Shown here: positions 17,203 through 24,965 of the stretch, one piece after another
How the letters are laid out: each line of letters opens with the position of its first letter
Numbering within the stretch: the stretch's first letter is position 1
From: Brevinematales bacterium
GTDB lineage: Bacteria > Spirochaetota > Brevinematia > DTOW01
DNA length: 39,520 bases
Assembly: GCA_026415355.1 (NCBI GenBank)
Contig: JAOAHF010000017.1
Coordinates: 1-39,520 of the forward strand
Reading direction: 5' to 3'
Position numbers and translations under genes: made by a program
Notes under the pieces: model-generated
What the model saw: the letters and a program-made list of their open reading frames with translations, nothing else
What the model was told of the DNA's origin: nothing
The model's database searches: none

Positions 17203-18426
17203 ATGTTTATGTTTTTGAAGGTTGCTTTGAGGAATGTGTTTAGGAGTAAAGTTAGATCCATTCTGACTGTCCTATCAATAGTCGTTGGCGTTGTTTCGCT
17301 TATGATACTGAATGGCTACTTTGAGTATTCAAAGTGGGGACTCAGAGAATCTATGATAAGAGGTGGGATAGGTCATTTCCAGATATACCAGAAGGGCTTT
17401 ACAGAAGTTGCTGAGGAAGGAAGCTATGAGAAACTGATAGAGAATTACAAAAAACCGCTTAGAGAACTGTATGAAATAGGTGGGATATCTTCCGTTGCGC
17501 CAAGATTGAGGTTTCAAGGAATATTATCAAGTGGAGATGTTAGTACAATCACGATAGGATTTGGCGGATGGAGTGAGGAAGAGTTAAAACTTAACTCTTT
17601 TGGAAATCTCGTCGAGGGTAGCTTTATATCCGATGATGACAAGAGTGGCGTTATAATAGCCTCCGGGCTCGCAAGAAAACTCAGAGCAAAGGTTGGTGAT
17701 TACCTAACCCTTATGACTACAACTAAGGGAGGTGGAATAAATGCTATTGACGTTAGAGTGAAAGGTATAATGACATTAAGGATAGAGGAGTATAATAACA
17801 CTTTTATGATAGTTCCATTAGCGCTGGTACAGGAGGTTGCGAATGTTGGTGAGTCTGTCGATAGGCTTGTTGTAGTTCTTCAGAATACAGATGACACAGA
17901 GAAAGTAGAAAAAGAAGTTAAAAAGTTTTGTGACACTAGAGACTTTGAGTATAGAAGTTGGAAGGACCTTGCAGTGTTTTACTGGCAGGTTAGGGATATG
18001 TATCAATCTATTATTGGTATAGTGCTAACAGTAGTACTTTTTATCGTTATATTCGCTATTTCAAATACAATAACTATGAATGTATATGACAGATTTAGAG
18101 AGATTGGAACGATTAGAGCAATAGGAGCAAGAAGGATCGTTGTTGTAAAGCAATTTGTCTTAGAGAGTACCGTAATGGGAGGCATAGGGGTAATAGCTGG
18201 GCTAATTCTAGGAGGTGTTTTGGCATTGCTTATAAACGCAAGTGGCGGAATATATATACCACCTCCACCCGGTAATACAGAAGGCTACTACGCATTCATA
18301 ACCCCCAATCCAATTGATATTCTTGTATATTGTGTTTTATTTGTGATTGCATCAATACTCGCTTCTCTAATACCCTCCTACAGAGCTTCAAGGATGAATA
18401 TAGTTGATACATTGAGAAGTTTATAA
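17203..18426 (+). CDS. FtsX/MacB-type ABC permease (LolE-like)
   Basis: A 407-residue inner-membrane protein with the LolC/LolE/MacB layout: a first membrane segment at about 20-37 (SILTVLSIVVGVVSLMIL), a large periplasmic domain (MacB_PCD-like, about 40-260), and three C-terminal membrane segments. The FtsX signature is seen as FAISNTITMNVYDRFREIGT followed by IRAIGARR, and the end SYRASRMNIVDTLRSL matches the family's 'PAxRAAxLDPxEALR' terminus. AGGAGG precedes ATG 17203. It is the last gene of the envelope operon and pairs with the LolD-like ATPase. Confidence 0.9.
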   Translation: MFMFLKVALRNVFRSKVRSILTVLSIVVGVVSLMILNGYFEYSKWGLRESMIRGGIGHFQIYQKGFTEVAEEGSYEKLIENYKKPLRELYEIGGISSVAPRLRFQGILSSGDVSTITIGFGGWSEEELKLNSFGNLVEGSFISDDDKSGVIIASGLARKLRAKVGDYLTLMTTTKGGGINAIDVRVKGIMTLRIEEYNNTFMIVPLALVQEVANVGESVDRLVVVLQNTDDTEKVEKEVKKFCDTRDFEYRSWKDLAVFYWQVRDMYQSIIGIVLTVVLFIVIFAISNTITMNVYDRFREIGTIRAIGARRIVVVKQFVLESTVMGGIGVIAGLILGGVLALLINASGGIYIPPPPGNTEGYYAFITPNPIDILVYCVLFVIASILASLIPSYRASRMNIVDTLRSL

Positions 18427-18487
18427 GAGTAACAGTTAAATGTACTTTGAGTTGATTTCAAAAACACCTCAACAGAAGATTTGGTAT

Positions 18488-18509
18488 AAGCTACTTATAT
18501 TAGTAGCTT
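18488..18509. terminator. Perfect hairpin between converging genes
   Basis: AAGCTACT (18488-18495), six-base loop TATATT, AGTAGCTT (18502-18509): an 8-bp perfect stem between the end of the envelope operon (18426) and the end of the leftward gene (18624). It lacks a clean T-run on either side, so it may be a weak bidirectional terminator or an mRNA end-stabiliser. Confidence 0.4.
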
Positions 18510-18623
18510 GTAGTAAATTGTCCTACAATATTTCTACTTACATTCTCAATATATCCAAGAAACCCAGATAACCTTTCAAAGGAAATCACAAATTAAAGGT
18601 TACCTTATAAATCTCACAGAAAC

Positions 18624-19286
18624 CTAAAATGAAATTTCTTTGAGTTCTACGTACAAACTTATATTTCCAAAAGGAAACAAATAAAACACAGGTACACTTG
18701 CCCTACTAAAAATGTTCAAGCTATTTATGTTAGTAAATTCTACATAAGCACCTTTTATTTCTTTTATCAAAAACCTACCACCAACTTGATTCGAAAGAGT
18801 AATAAATCTAGTATTAGTTACTTCTAAAAAATTTACACTAAACTCGCTGGGCAGGGATCTTAAATCCATAGCTTTGTAAATCTCTGTGGCTAAATCGTTT
18901 ATACTGTCATTTGTATTATGTATGTAAATCTTACCAAAGAGTAAACTATCAATTAGTATATCCTGTCTATCTCTATAAAATACCGTAATGTTAGTGTCTC
19001 TGAGAGAATTTCCAACGCTAATAACCTCTCTCTTTAAAGTCCTCAATGTATTAGGCTCTATATATGAAACAACATTGTCATCGACATTGACGAATAATCT
19101 AACTCCTGAATATGTTTTAATTTTTGAACTTACTACCACATTAGTTTGAGTATTCCTAATACGAACTGTAGCTTCACCTGCTTTTACACCCAAAACAGAA
19201 AATTCATACTTCAAAAATTTAACTTGTCCATCTACACTACCCAAGAAAAACAAAACAAAAAACAAAACTACAAACAGCTGTTTCAT
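18624..19286 (-). CDS. Secreted DUF3108-like protein
   Basis: A 220-residue protein with a signal peptide (LFVVLFFVLFFLGSVDG). After it, FLKYEFSVLGVKAGEATVRI matches the opening of DUF3108 (the 'Y-x-V-x-W-x-G-I-x-A-G' segment), a family of periplasmic beta-sheet proteins related in fold to LolA-like proteins. The continuing alternation of strands supports this. Its role is unknown; members are thought to act in the envelope. There is no Shine-Dalgarno sequence before ATG 19286. It is transcribed towards the envelope operon and ends 198 bases from it. The 277 bases upstream (19287-19563) contain only the promoter of the GH13 gene. Confidence 0.7.
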   Translation of the reverse strand: MKQLFVVLFFVLFFLGSVDGQVKFLKYEFSVLGVKAGEATVRIRNTQTNVVVSSKIKTYSGVRLFVNVDDNVVSYIEPNTLRTLKREVISVGNSLRDTNITVFYRDRQDILIDSLLFGKIYIHNTNDSINDLATEIYKAMDLRSLPSEFSVNFLEVTNTRFITLSNQVGGRFLIKEIKGAYVEFTNINSLNIFSRASVPVFYLFPFGNISLYVELKEISF

Positions 19287-19513
19287 ACAAAACTAATTAT
19301 GAAAAAACAAAAATCTTCCTTAATAGTTAAATAATCATCTCCTCAGCAAAAATCCAACTTTCTCACCAATTCATGGTAATAAACAAGATAAACTATCCCA
19401 CATATTTGTCCCAAGTAGTACTTTTCTGAAAATAACCTAGTAAAACTAACCATAGTTATACTGTCTATCTTTAAAAGCTCAGATTTTATGGCTAACTTCA
19501 AGAAAAAACATAA

Positions 19514-19542
19514 TTGAAATCAACACAAGTAATATTTATAAT
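19514..19542 (+). promoter_or_regulatory. Promoter of the GH13 lipoprotein gene
   Basis: TTGAAA (19514-19519), exactly 17 bases, TATAAT (19537-19542). The predicted start is near 19549, leaving a leader of about 15 bases with a weak GGTGA ribosome site before ATG 19564. An earlier ATG at 19550 leads to a stop after five codons. Confidence 0.75.
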
Positions 19543-19563
19543 TCCAATTATGGTGAAACAACT

Positions 19564-21468
19564 ATGAGATTAATAATAGCTCTATTATTGGTTATAACTA
19601 CATTATTTCAATATGCTTGTAACAACAGTAGTACCTATGACACTGGTAAGGTAAATAATGCTCAATCAACACAAACTAGACCATTTCCTGAAGAACTCGG
19701 CACTGTTATATCAAACGATGGTAAAGTGTATTTTTACCTTTTTGCACCCTCTGCCAGTTCTGTAAGTCTATCTGGAAGTTTCAACGGATGGAGTCAATCA
19801 GGAAATCCTATGACAAAAATAGTCACATCCAACGGAGCAGTTTGGACGACTGCTTTACCCCTATCAGTAGTATATAATCAAAGCTACAAGTATATTATAA
19901 ATAGAACCACCTGGGTAGCAGATCCTTACTCAAAGCATGTTGAAAAAGATACAGGGGACGGGTTTAACTCTGTATTGAAAACAAACAATGTTATAAATTG
20001 GCATCCTTTCACACCACCTACTGTTGATAAACTTGTTATATATGAATTACATGTTGAAAGTTTTACAGCCAATGATCCATCAGTTCTACCATCAAGAAGA
20101 GGTAAGTTTCTAGGAATACTAGATAAAACAAACTACTTACTATCTCTAGGTATAAACGCTATAGAGATAATGCCTATACATGCGCAAGAATCGTATTCTG
20201 GATATAGTTGGGGATACAACCCTGTACTTTTCATGGCAATACATCCAGATTATGGCACTCCTGACGATTTCAAAATCATGGTAAATGAACTACACAAAGT
20301 GGGTATAGCAGTAATAGTCGACGTAGTTTTTAACCACGCTGGCAATAAAAACAACTATCTATGGGATATAGATAATAAATACTACTTTGACTTTGACGGA
20401 GATGGAAGAGTCGAAGCATCACCAGGCGGAGATGATTCAACACCTTGGGGAAACAAGTTTGCTCTTTGGAAACCAGTAGCTTCAAAACTGGTATATGATA
20501 CCCTTGAGTATTATATAAAGGAATTTAATGTTGATGGATTCAGATTTGACGGTACCTATGTTATGTCAGGGGGAAACCCGTTTAGAAATGCTCGTCCACA
20601 TCTAATAAACAACATAATAAATCCTCTAAGAGCAAAATATCCTAATAAAATATGGATCGTCGAACAATTACCAAATAATACCGACTTCAAAGGTACAGGA
20701 ATAGCACAGTGGGGCGAAGTATTCCACGACAAAATGAAAGCAATGCTAAGAAGAGACAATTTTGAAGGAGAGCAATATGACAACATTGACAGAGTAGGGA
20801 GAATGATCTACTATGATAAAGATAGTGGCCGTTTCACATCACCTCTAGAAGTAGTGAACTACTTTGAGTCACATGATGAAAATTCCGTATATACTGAGCT
20901 AGTTACCTACAGCGGGCTAACGGTTACGGATGCCACAAACGCCTCAAAAGTCGGTGCCATTGTTCTTTTCACCTCCATGGGTATACCGATGATCATGGCG
21001 GGGCAAGAGTTCGTAAGACCCAGAATAGGGCAGAACACACATAAGACTAATGGAGATATTGACTGGAGCTGGTTAACTACAAATACCAACATTTTCGAAT
21101 ACTATAGAGGATTGATAAAATTAAGAAAACAACATCCTGCACTTAGAATCACAGATCCAAATCCTGCTTCAAAAGGATGGTTTAAATGGGGTAATGAGTG
21201 GAATAACGAAAACTTCTCTTGGGGTACCAGTAAACATATAGTTTACGCTTTAAACTATAATGGCACAATGCCAGGAGAAACAAATAAATTCGTGGTAGCA
21301 GTAAACTTTAGTACAAATCCAGTAACAATATACCCATTTTTCGAGACGGGGACTTGGACAATAGTAGTTGATCCAAATACTAGTAGCGGGAGTAATACAG
21401 TTAACATAACATCAAATACAACGTCTTGGGTAATACCACCTATAACCGGGTTCATATTTAGAAAATAA
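19564..21468 (+). CDS. GH13 alpha-glucan enzyme with N-terminal CBM48, surface lipoprotein
   Basis: A 634-residue glycoside hydrolase family 13 enzyme acting on starch- or glycogen-type glucans. The N-terminus (LIIALLLVITTLFQYAC) is a signal peptide ending at Cys19; the lipobox QYAC is loose, as in spirochaetes, so lipid attachment is probable. Residues 45-125 form a CBM48-like domain (VSLSGSFNGWSQ). The barrel shows DVVFNH (253-258), GFRFDG with nucleophile Asp329, the acid Glu367 in WIVEQLP and ESHDE with Asp438, so all three catalytic acids are present. A short C-terminal beta domain ends the protein. The order resembles branching-enzyme/GlgX/trehalohydrolase relatives; the exact reaction cannot be fixed. 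It is transcribed alone. Confidence 0.9.
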   Translation: MRLIIALLLVITTLFQYACNNSSTYDTGKVNNAQSTQTRPFPEELGTVISNDGKVYFYLFAPSASSVSLSGSFNGWSQSGNPMTKIVTSNGAVWTTALPLSVVYNQSYKYIINRTTWVADPYSKHVEKDTGDGFNSVLKTNNVINWHPFTPPTVDKLVIYELHVESFTANDPSVLPSRRGKFLGILDKTNYLLSLGINAIEIMPIHAQESYSGYSWGYNPVLFMAIHPDYGTPDDFKIMVNELHKVGIAVIVDVVFNHAGNKNNYLWDIDNKYYFDFDGDGRVEASPGGDDSTPWGNKFALWKPVASKLVYDTLEYYIKEFNVDGFRFDGTYVMSGGNPFRNARPHLINNIINPLRAKYPNKIWIVEQLPNNTDFKGTGIAQWGEVFHDKMKAMLRRDNFEGEQYDNIDRVGRMIYYDKDSGRFTSPLEVVNYFESHDENSVYTELVTYSGLTVTDATNASKVGAIVLFTSMGIPMIMAGQEFVRPRIGQNTHKTNGDIDWSWLTTNTNIFEYYRGLIKLRKQHPALRITDPNPASKGWFKWGNEWNNENFSWGTSKHIVYALNYNGTMPGETNKFVVAVNFSTNPVTIYPFFETGTWTIVVDPNTSSGSNTVNITSNTTSWVIPPITGFIFRK

Positions 21469-21544
21469 TAAAACACTCCCCAGAATCTCTCAAAACAAAT
21501 ATTTCTGAAACTTATTTAGGTTAATATCAAACTATTTATGGTTT

Positions 21545-21554
21545 TTCGTACGAA
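21545..21554. repeat. Short palindrome TTCGTACGAA
   Basis: A perfect 10-base palindrome in the 250-base gap between the GH13 gene and rpsF. A looser inverted pair, GTTTTTCGT (from 21541) and ACGGAAAAAC (about 21576-21585), surrounds it. It could be an operator or the end of the upstream transcript. Confidence 0.25.
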
Positions 21555-21615
21555 GCTATTACGAACTAATAACAAACGGAAAAACACTTTAGAATATCAT
21601 TAAATTAAATTTAAC

Positions 21616-21645
21616 TTGCCATTTACACTAAAATATCTATAAAAT
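21616..21645 (+). promoter_or_regulatory. Probable promoter of the rpsF operon
   Basis: TTGCCA (21616-21621) with TATAAA (21638-21643, spacer 16) or TAAAAT (21640-21645, spacer 18). Transcription would start near 21651, leaving a leader of about 75 bases that contains the two hairpins described next. Confidence 0.45.
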
Positions 21646-21666
21646 TAAGTTAAACTATGTCCCATG

Positions 21667-21715
21667 ACCGAGGGGGCAAACAAATTCTCGGTTTTGGTGT
21701 ATATTAAGTCACCAA
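21667..21715 (+). promoter_or_regulatory. Two-hairpin leader before rpsF, candidate S6:S18 control element
   Basis: ACCGAG (21667-21672) pairs with CTCGGT (21687-21692), and right after it TTGGTG (21694-21699) pairs with CACCAA (21710-21715), ending 11 bases before the rpsF ATG. In several bacteria the S6:S18 complex binds a leader structure with an exposed CCG in the rpsF mRNA and represses it. A CCG is present at 21668-21670, although here it could be in a stem. No Shine-Dalgarno sequence is visible before the ATG, so the structure could govern ribosome access. Confidence 0.45.
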
Positions 21716-21726
21716 TTAGATAGTAT

Positions 21727-22080
21727 ATGAATGTATCAAAGATAAGAGAGCTAATCCAAAAATCACAAGAAACTCAGAAGAAAACTTACGAAATAGGGTT
21801 CATAATTGAACCAAATGAGCAGTTAGTACCTAAAGTAATGGAAAGTGTCAAAAGTATAATAACCCAGCATGGTGGTAATATACTAAGTGAATCTGAACTT
21901 GGTAGAAGAACACTAGCATACCCTATCAGAAAGAATAGAAAAAAATACCTTGAAGGAATCTACAAATTCATAGTATTTGAAGGTACTTATTCAACTGTCG
22001 AAAACCTAGACAGATTAGTCAAAATAAATGAAAATATCATAAGACACATAATACTAAGGGTAAAGCTAAAAAAACAGTAA
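21727..22080 (+). CDS. rpsF: Ribosomal protein S6
   Basis: Small-subunit protein that binds S18 and helix 22-23 of 16S rRNA. The 117-residue sequence has the S6 core: KTYEIGFIIEPNEQLVPKV, then GELGRR-like ESELGRRTLAYPIRKNRKK and YLEGIYKFIVFEG, with the end VKINENIIRHIILRVKLKK. It carries about 15 extra N-terminal residues before the usual first strand. ATG 21727 lacks a ribosome site but sits just after the leader hairpins. Operon order rpsF-ssb-rpsR is the classical arrangement. Confidence 0.95.
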   Translation: MNVSKIRELIQKSQETQKKTYEIGFIIEPNEQLVPKVMESVKSIITQHGGNILSESELGRRTLAYPIRKNRKKYLEGIYKFIVFEGTYSTVENLDRLVKINENIIRHIILRVKLKKQ

Positions 22081-22089
22081 GGTAGATAT

Positions 22090-22662
22090 ATGTCCAAAAG
22101 CCTAAACAAAGTAATACTTGTAGGTAATCTAGCAAGAGATAACGATCAAAAAGTTTCCGCGCAATCTGGTAAGATTATTGTAAAAAATGTAATAGCAGTA
22201 GAAGATAAAAAAGCCAAGAAAACTTATTACTTCGATGTTGTTTTTTGGGACAAGATAGGAGAAATAATATCAAGATATACAAAGAAAGGATCAAAAATAT
22301 TAGTTGAAGGAAGGTTAATTCAATCATCTTGGGAGACAAAAGAAACTGATAAAAATGGTAAACCATTAAAACGTTCAAAAGTAGAAGTAGTAGCAGAAAA
22401 CATAATACTTTTATCACCAAAGCAACAAGAAATATCTTCTCAACCAAATCAAATCTCAGAACACGAAAACGATGACATAAGTTCAAAGGAAGTAGAAAAT
22501 TACGATGATATAGAATACTCAAAGGGCGAAGATTACTATGAAGGAGAAGAATTTGAAAACTTAGGTAATGATGAAGTCTTCAATGTAGAAGAATCAACTT
22601 CTTATTCTCAACTTGATGAAAATGAAGATATAAAAGATATAAATACAAAAAATGAACTTTAG
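22090..22662 (+). CDS. ssb: Single-stranded DNA-binding protein
   Basis: Coats single-stranded DNA during replication and repair. Residues 1-105 form the OB fold: SLNKVILVGNLARDND, KNVIAVED, YFDVVFWDKIGEII, KKGSKILVEGRLIQSSWETK. The rest (about 85 residues) is an acidic, disordered tail. The tail ends DINTKNEL, without the D-D-x-P-F tip through which most bacterial SSBs recruit partner proteins. AAGGTAG precedes ATG 22090. It lies between rpsF and rpsR, the position of the main housekeeping SSB. Confidence 0.95.
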   Translation: MSKSLNKVILVGNLARDNDQKVSAQSGKIIVKNVIAVEDKKAKKTYYFDVVFWDKIGEIISRYTKKGSKILVEGRLIQSSWETKETDKNGKPLKRSKVEVVAENIILLSPKQQEISSQPNQISEHENDDISSKEVENYDDIEYSKGEDYYEGEEFENLGNDEVFNVEESTSYSQLDENEDIKDINTKNEL

Positions 22663-22671
22663 GAGGTTACT

Positions 22672-22965
22672 ATGGATAACGTTGAGTCACTAAATTCAAA
22701 AAACGTAGAAGAATCTCAAGTCGGTGAAGAAAAATCTCAAGAACCTCAAAAAGGTTTTGCAATAAAGAAGAAAAAGAGAAGTTGCTCTGAAAAACTATTA
22801 AACATCACATACAAAGATGTTGATATTCTGTCTCAATACCTAACTATAACTGGAAAAATAAGGTCCTCAAAAGTAACAAGAATGTGCAAAAAAGTTCAGA
22901 AGAAGTTGACAAGAGAAATAAAAATTGCAAGAATAATGGCACTTCTACCCTTTACCGACAGATGA
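22672..22965 (+). CDS. rpsR: Ribosomal protein S18
   Basis: Small-subunit protein, partner of S6. The core is clear: ITYKDVDILSQYLTITGKI, then VTRMCKKVQKKLTREIKIAR and the end MALLPFTDR. A 37-residue Glu/Lys-rich N-terminal extension precedes it. Two cysteines (RSCSEK and RMCKK) sit where zinc-binding S18 proteins have ligands, but the other ligands are missing, so zinc binding is probably lost. AGGAGG precedes ATG 22672. rplI, often next in this operon, does not follow; a tRNA gene does. Confidence 0.94.
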   Translation: MDNVESLNSKNVEESQVGEEKSQEPQKGFAIKKKKRSCSEKLLNITYKDVDILSQYLTITGKIRSSKVTRMCKKVQKKLTREIKIARIMALLPFTDR

Positions 22966-23002
22966 CAAAAATTCAGTAAGAAAACTTTTACTATCTAAAT
23001 GT

Positions 23003-23092
23003 GGAGAGGTGTCCGAGCGGACTAAGGAGCAGCACTGGAAATGCTGTGTACGGATTAACTCCGTACCGAGGGTTCGAATCCCTCCCTCTCCG
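23003..23092 (+). tRNA. tRNA-Ser (anticodon GGA)
   Basis: Acceptor stem GGAGAGG (23003-23009) pairs with CCTCTCC (23085-23091), with discriminator G at 23092. The anticodon arm is CAGCA-CTGGAAA-TGCTG, giving anticodon GGA (reads UCC and UCU). A long variable arm, TACGGA/TCCGTA, marks it as class II serine tRNA. The T arm is GAGGG-TTCGAAT-CCCTC. The 3' CCA is not encoded, so a CCA-adding enzyme is required. Lies 37 bases after rpsR and may share its transcript. Confidence 0.97.
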
Positions 23093-23421
23093 CATAATCA
23101 CTATTAACATTAGGACATTTCTGCTAATCAAATGAATCTGTACTTGAAAGTCTCAACTTTACACTAACAATTCATTAAAAGTAATGCTCAACTTTCAAAC
23201 CATAATTAACACCATTAGTAAATTTTTACCCTTCCTAAAATTAAAACTTTAATTGGTTTGTACAAATACAACGTTTCAAAGAACTAGACTTTTGAATAAA
23301 CCTATAAGAGTTTTGAAATCCATCAAGACTGAAAATTTTTGTAATATAATACTCACGTTATTTAAAATAACTTAGCATTCTTCCTAAAACTTAACAAGTA
23401 AATAGTAAGGAGGTAAAGATT
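23093..23421. other. Gap without genes between tRNA-Ser and the esterase gene
   Basis: No coding sequence is seen. It holds a 9-base direct repeat CTCAACTTT (23152-23160 and 23187-23195), an 8-base inverted pair TTGAAAGT/ACTTTCAA (23144-23151 and 23191-23198), a -10-like TATAAT (23345-23350), and a perfect palindrome GTTATTT-A-AAATAAC (23357-23371) lying where transcription from that -10 would start. No good -35 was found. Confidence 0.4.
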
Positions 23422-24795
23422 ATGATATTGTTAGTGTTAACAATTTTCATACTATCAAATCCAGTTAACAATTTATACTCTCAGACGTTTAGGACAAATG
23501 AGAGTTTTATCATAATACAAAACTTTGAGTCGAAGTACCTTGAAAATAAGAGAACAATCAGGGTATTCTTACCAGATGAGTATTTCACATCCACGAACTA
23601 TTATCCTGTACTTTATGCTCATGACGGGCAAAATATATACTATGACGAAAAAAATAGATCCAAATGGGATATCGATAAAACAATAAAAGAACTCGTAAAA
23701 CAAGGTAAAATAAAAGAAGTAATAGTTGTAGGGATAGACAACACAGGAATAGACAGAATAAAAGAATACACTCCATTTGCATACGAAACATACGGAGGAG
23801 GTAGAGGTGAAAAATATGGGAAATTTATAGTCGAAGAACTCAAACCATTTATTGAAGCTAACTTTAGAGTCAAAACAAACAAAGAAAGTGTAGGCGTATT
23901 TGGATCATCATTAGGTGGATTGATATCACTATATTTAGGAATATGGTATCCAGAAGTATTTGGCACAATCGGATGCATATCACCCTCCTTTTGGTGGGGA
24001 CTCGAAACAAACAAAATTAACATTACAAAAAACATTGACAAACTAAAAACACTAAAAATATACATAGACATGGGATACAATGAAAGCAGAGATGTTAACT
24101 CAGAAAGTAATATAGTATATACAACAAGAGAGATAAATAATACATTACTTACAAAAATCGATTACCCACAGTTACTATATATAGAAGACCCAAAAGGAAT
24201 ACATAACGAAATATCTTGGAAAGAGAGAATAAGCAATTTCTTGATATTCGCGTTAAGCCCGAAAACTCTATCAGAAGAAATAACTTCCATCGAGTTACAC
24301 ACATATCCTGAAGAATGGGGAATAGGAGATAAAGGTTTTGTACTAATAAACACAACAACAAAAGACGGTATAGTCAGAACAATATACGATACACCCTTAC
24401 AACTAGAAAAATTTACTAACCTAGGTAATGGAATTATACAAGCAGTTCAAAGTGGAAGTGGTAAAATAACAGTATCTGTCGGTAACATGTCATATTCAAA
24501 AACTATAAACATTGATATACTATCAAGAAAAGTTGGTGTTGCTAACATAAACGTTCTATCAAAAGCATCAAAAGTTGAATTTATCGTTGAAAACGAGGAC
24601 AATCGAAAAACAAATTATACAATACCACTAGAAAAAATAGGTAACAAAGAAGATAACACTATATTCTTCACATCAATTACAAATGTAAGAGGTAAAACTC
24701 TTAAAGGTAGGTTCGTACTTGATGGAGTACAAAATGAAGAAATCAAACAAATAATCATAAACAAACGACAAAAAGACTATAGGTTCAAATTTTAA
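23422..24795 (+). CDS. Secreted esterase, Esterase D/enterochelin-esterase-like alpha/beta hydrolase
   Basis: A 457-residue secreted protein with signal peptide ILLVLTIFILSNPVNNLYS. Residues 45-275 are a PF00756-type esterase domain: YYPVLYAHDGQNIYYDE, the nucleophile elbow GSSLGG with Ser163, FWWG and the catalytic His261 in KGIHNEISW. The Asp is probably in the DMGYNESRD segment. The remaining 180 residues are beta-rich, perhaps one or two Ig-like or carbohydrate-binding domains. Family members cleave siderophore, acetyl-sugar, feruloyl or thioester bonds, so the substrate is open; polysaccharide de-esterification would suit a secreted form. AAGGAGGT precedes the ATG. It is transcribed alone. 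Confidence 0.85.
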   Translation: MILLVLTIFILSNPVNNLYSQTFRTNESFIIIQNFESKYLENKRTIRVFLPDEYFTSTNYYPVLYAHDGQNIYYDEKNRSKWDIDKTIKELVKQGKIKEVIVVGIDNTGIDRIKEYTPFAYETYGGGRGEKYGKFIVEELKPFIEANFRVKTNKESVGVFGSSLGGLISLYLGIWYPEVFGTIGCISPSFWWGLETNKINITKNIDKLKTLKIYIDMGYNESRDVNSESNIVYTTREINNTLLTKIDYPQLLYIEDPKGIHNEISWKERISNFLIFALSPKTLSEEITSIELHTYPEEWGIGDKGFVLINTTTKDGIVRTIYDTPLQLEKFTNLGNGIIQAVQSGSGKITVSVGNMSYSKTINIDILSRKVGVANINVLSKASKVEFIVENEDNRKTNYTIPLEKIGNKEDNTIFFTSITNVRGKTLKGRFVLDGVQNEEIKQIIINKRQKDYRFKF

Positions 24796-24965
24796 ATACA
24801 CCAAAGAAGTGTATAAAAATTAATCTTTCAGTAAAATTCAAAAAACTACATTTACAGTCTGTTTGTAATATTGCTTCCTTGCTATTCTATTAGTTAGAAT
24901 ATAGATATTAAAAACATAAACACAGGGTTATATGAAACGATAATTTTTAAGTGGGGGATATATTT

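Noticed and set aside
22175-22522. 115-residue open frame on the minus strand inside ssb
   Set aside because: Leucine-rich shadow of the well-identified ssb gene; no ribosome site and no family match.
23640-24080. 146-residue open frame on the minus strand inside the esterase gene
   Set aside because: It mirrors a gene with intact catalytic motifs on the other strand; composition is that of an antisense shadow.
24951-24965. GTG 24951 as murC start
   Set aside because: It lies within the GGGGGA ribosome site for ATG 24966, and the family begins at the latter.
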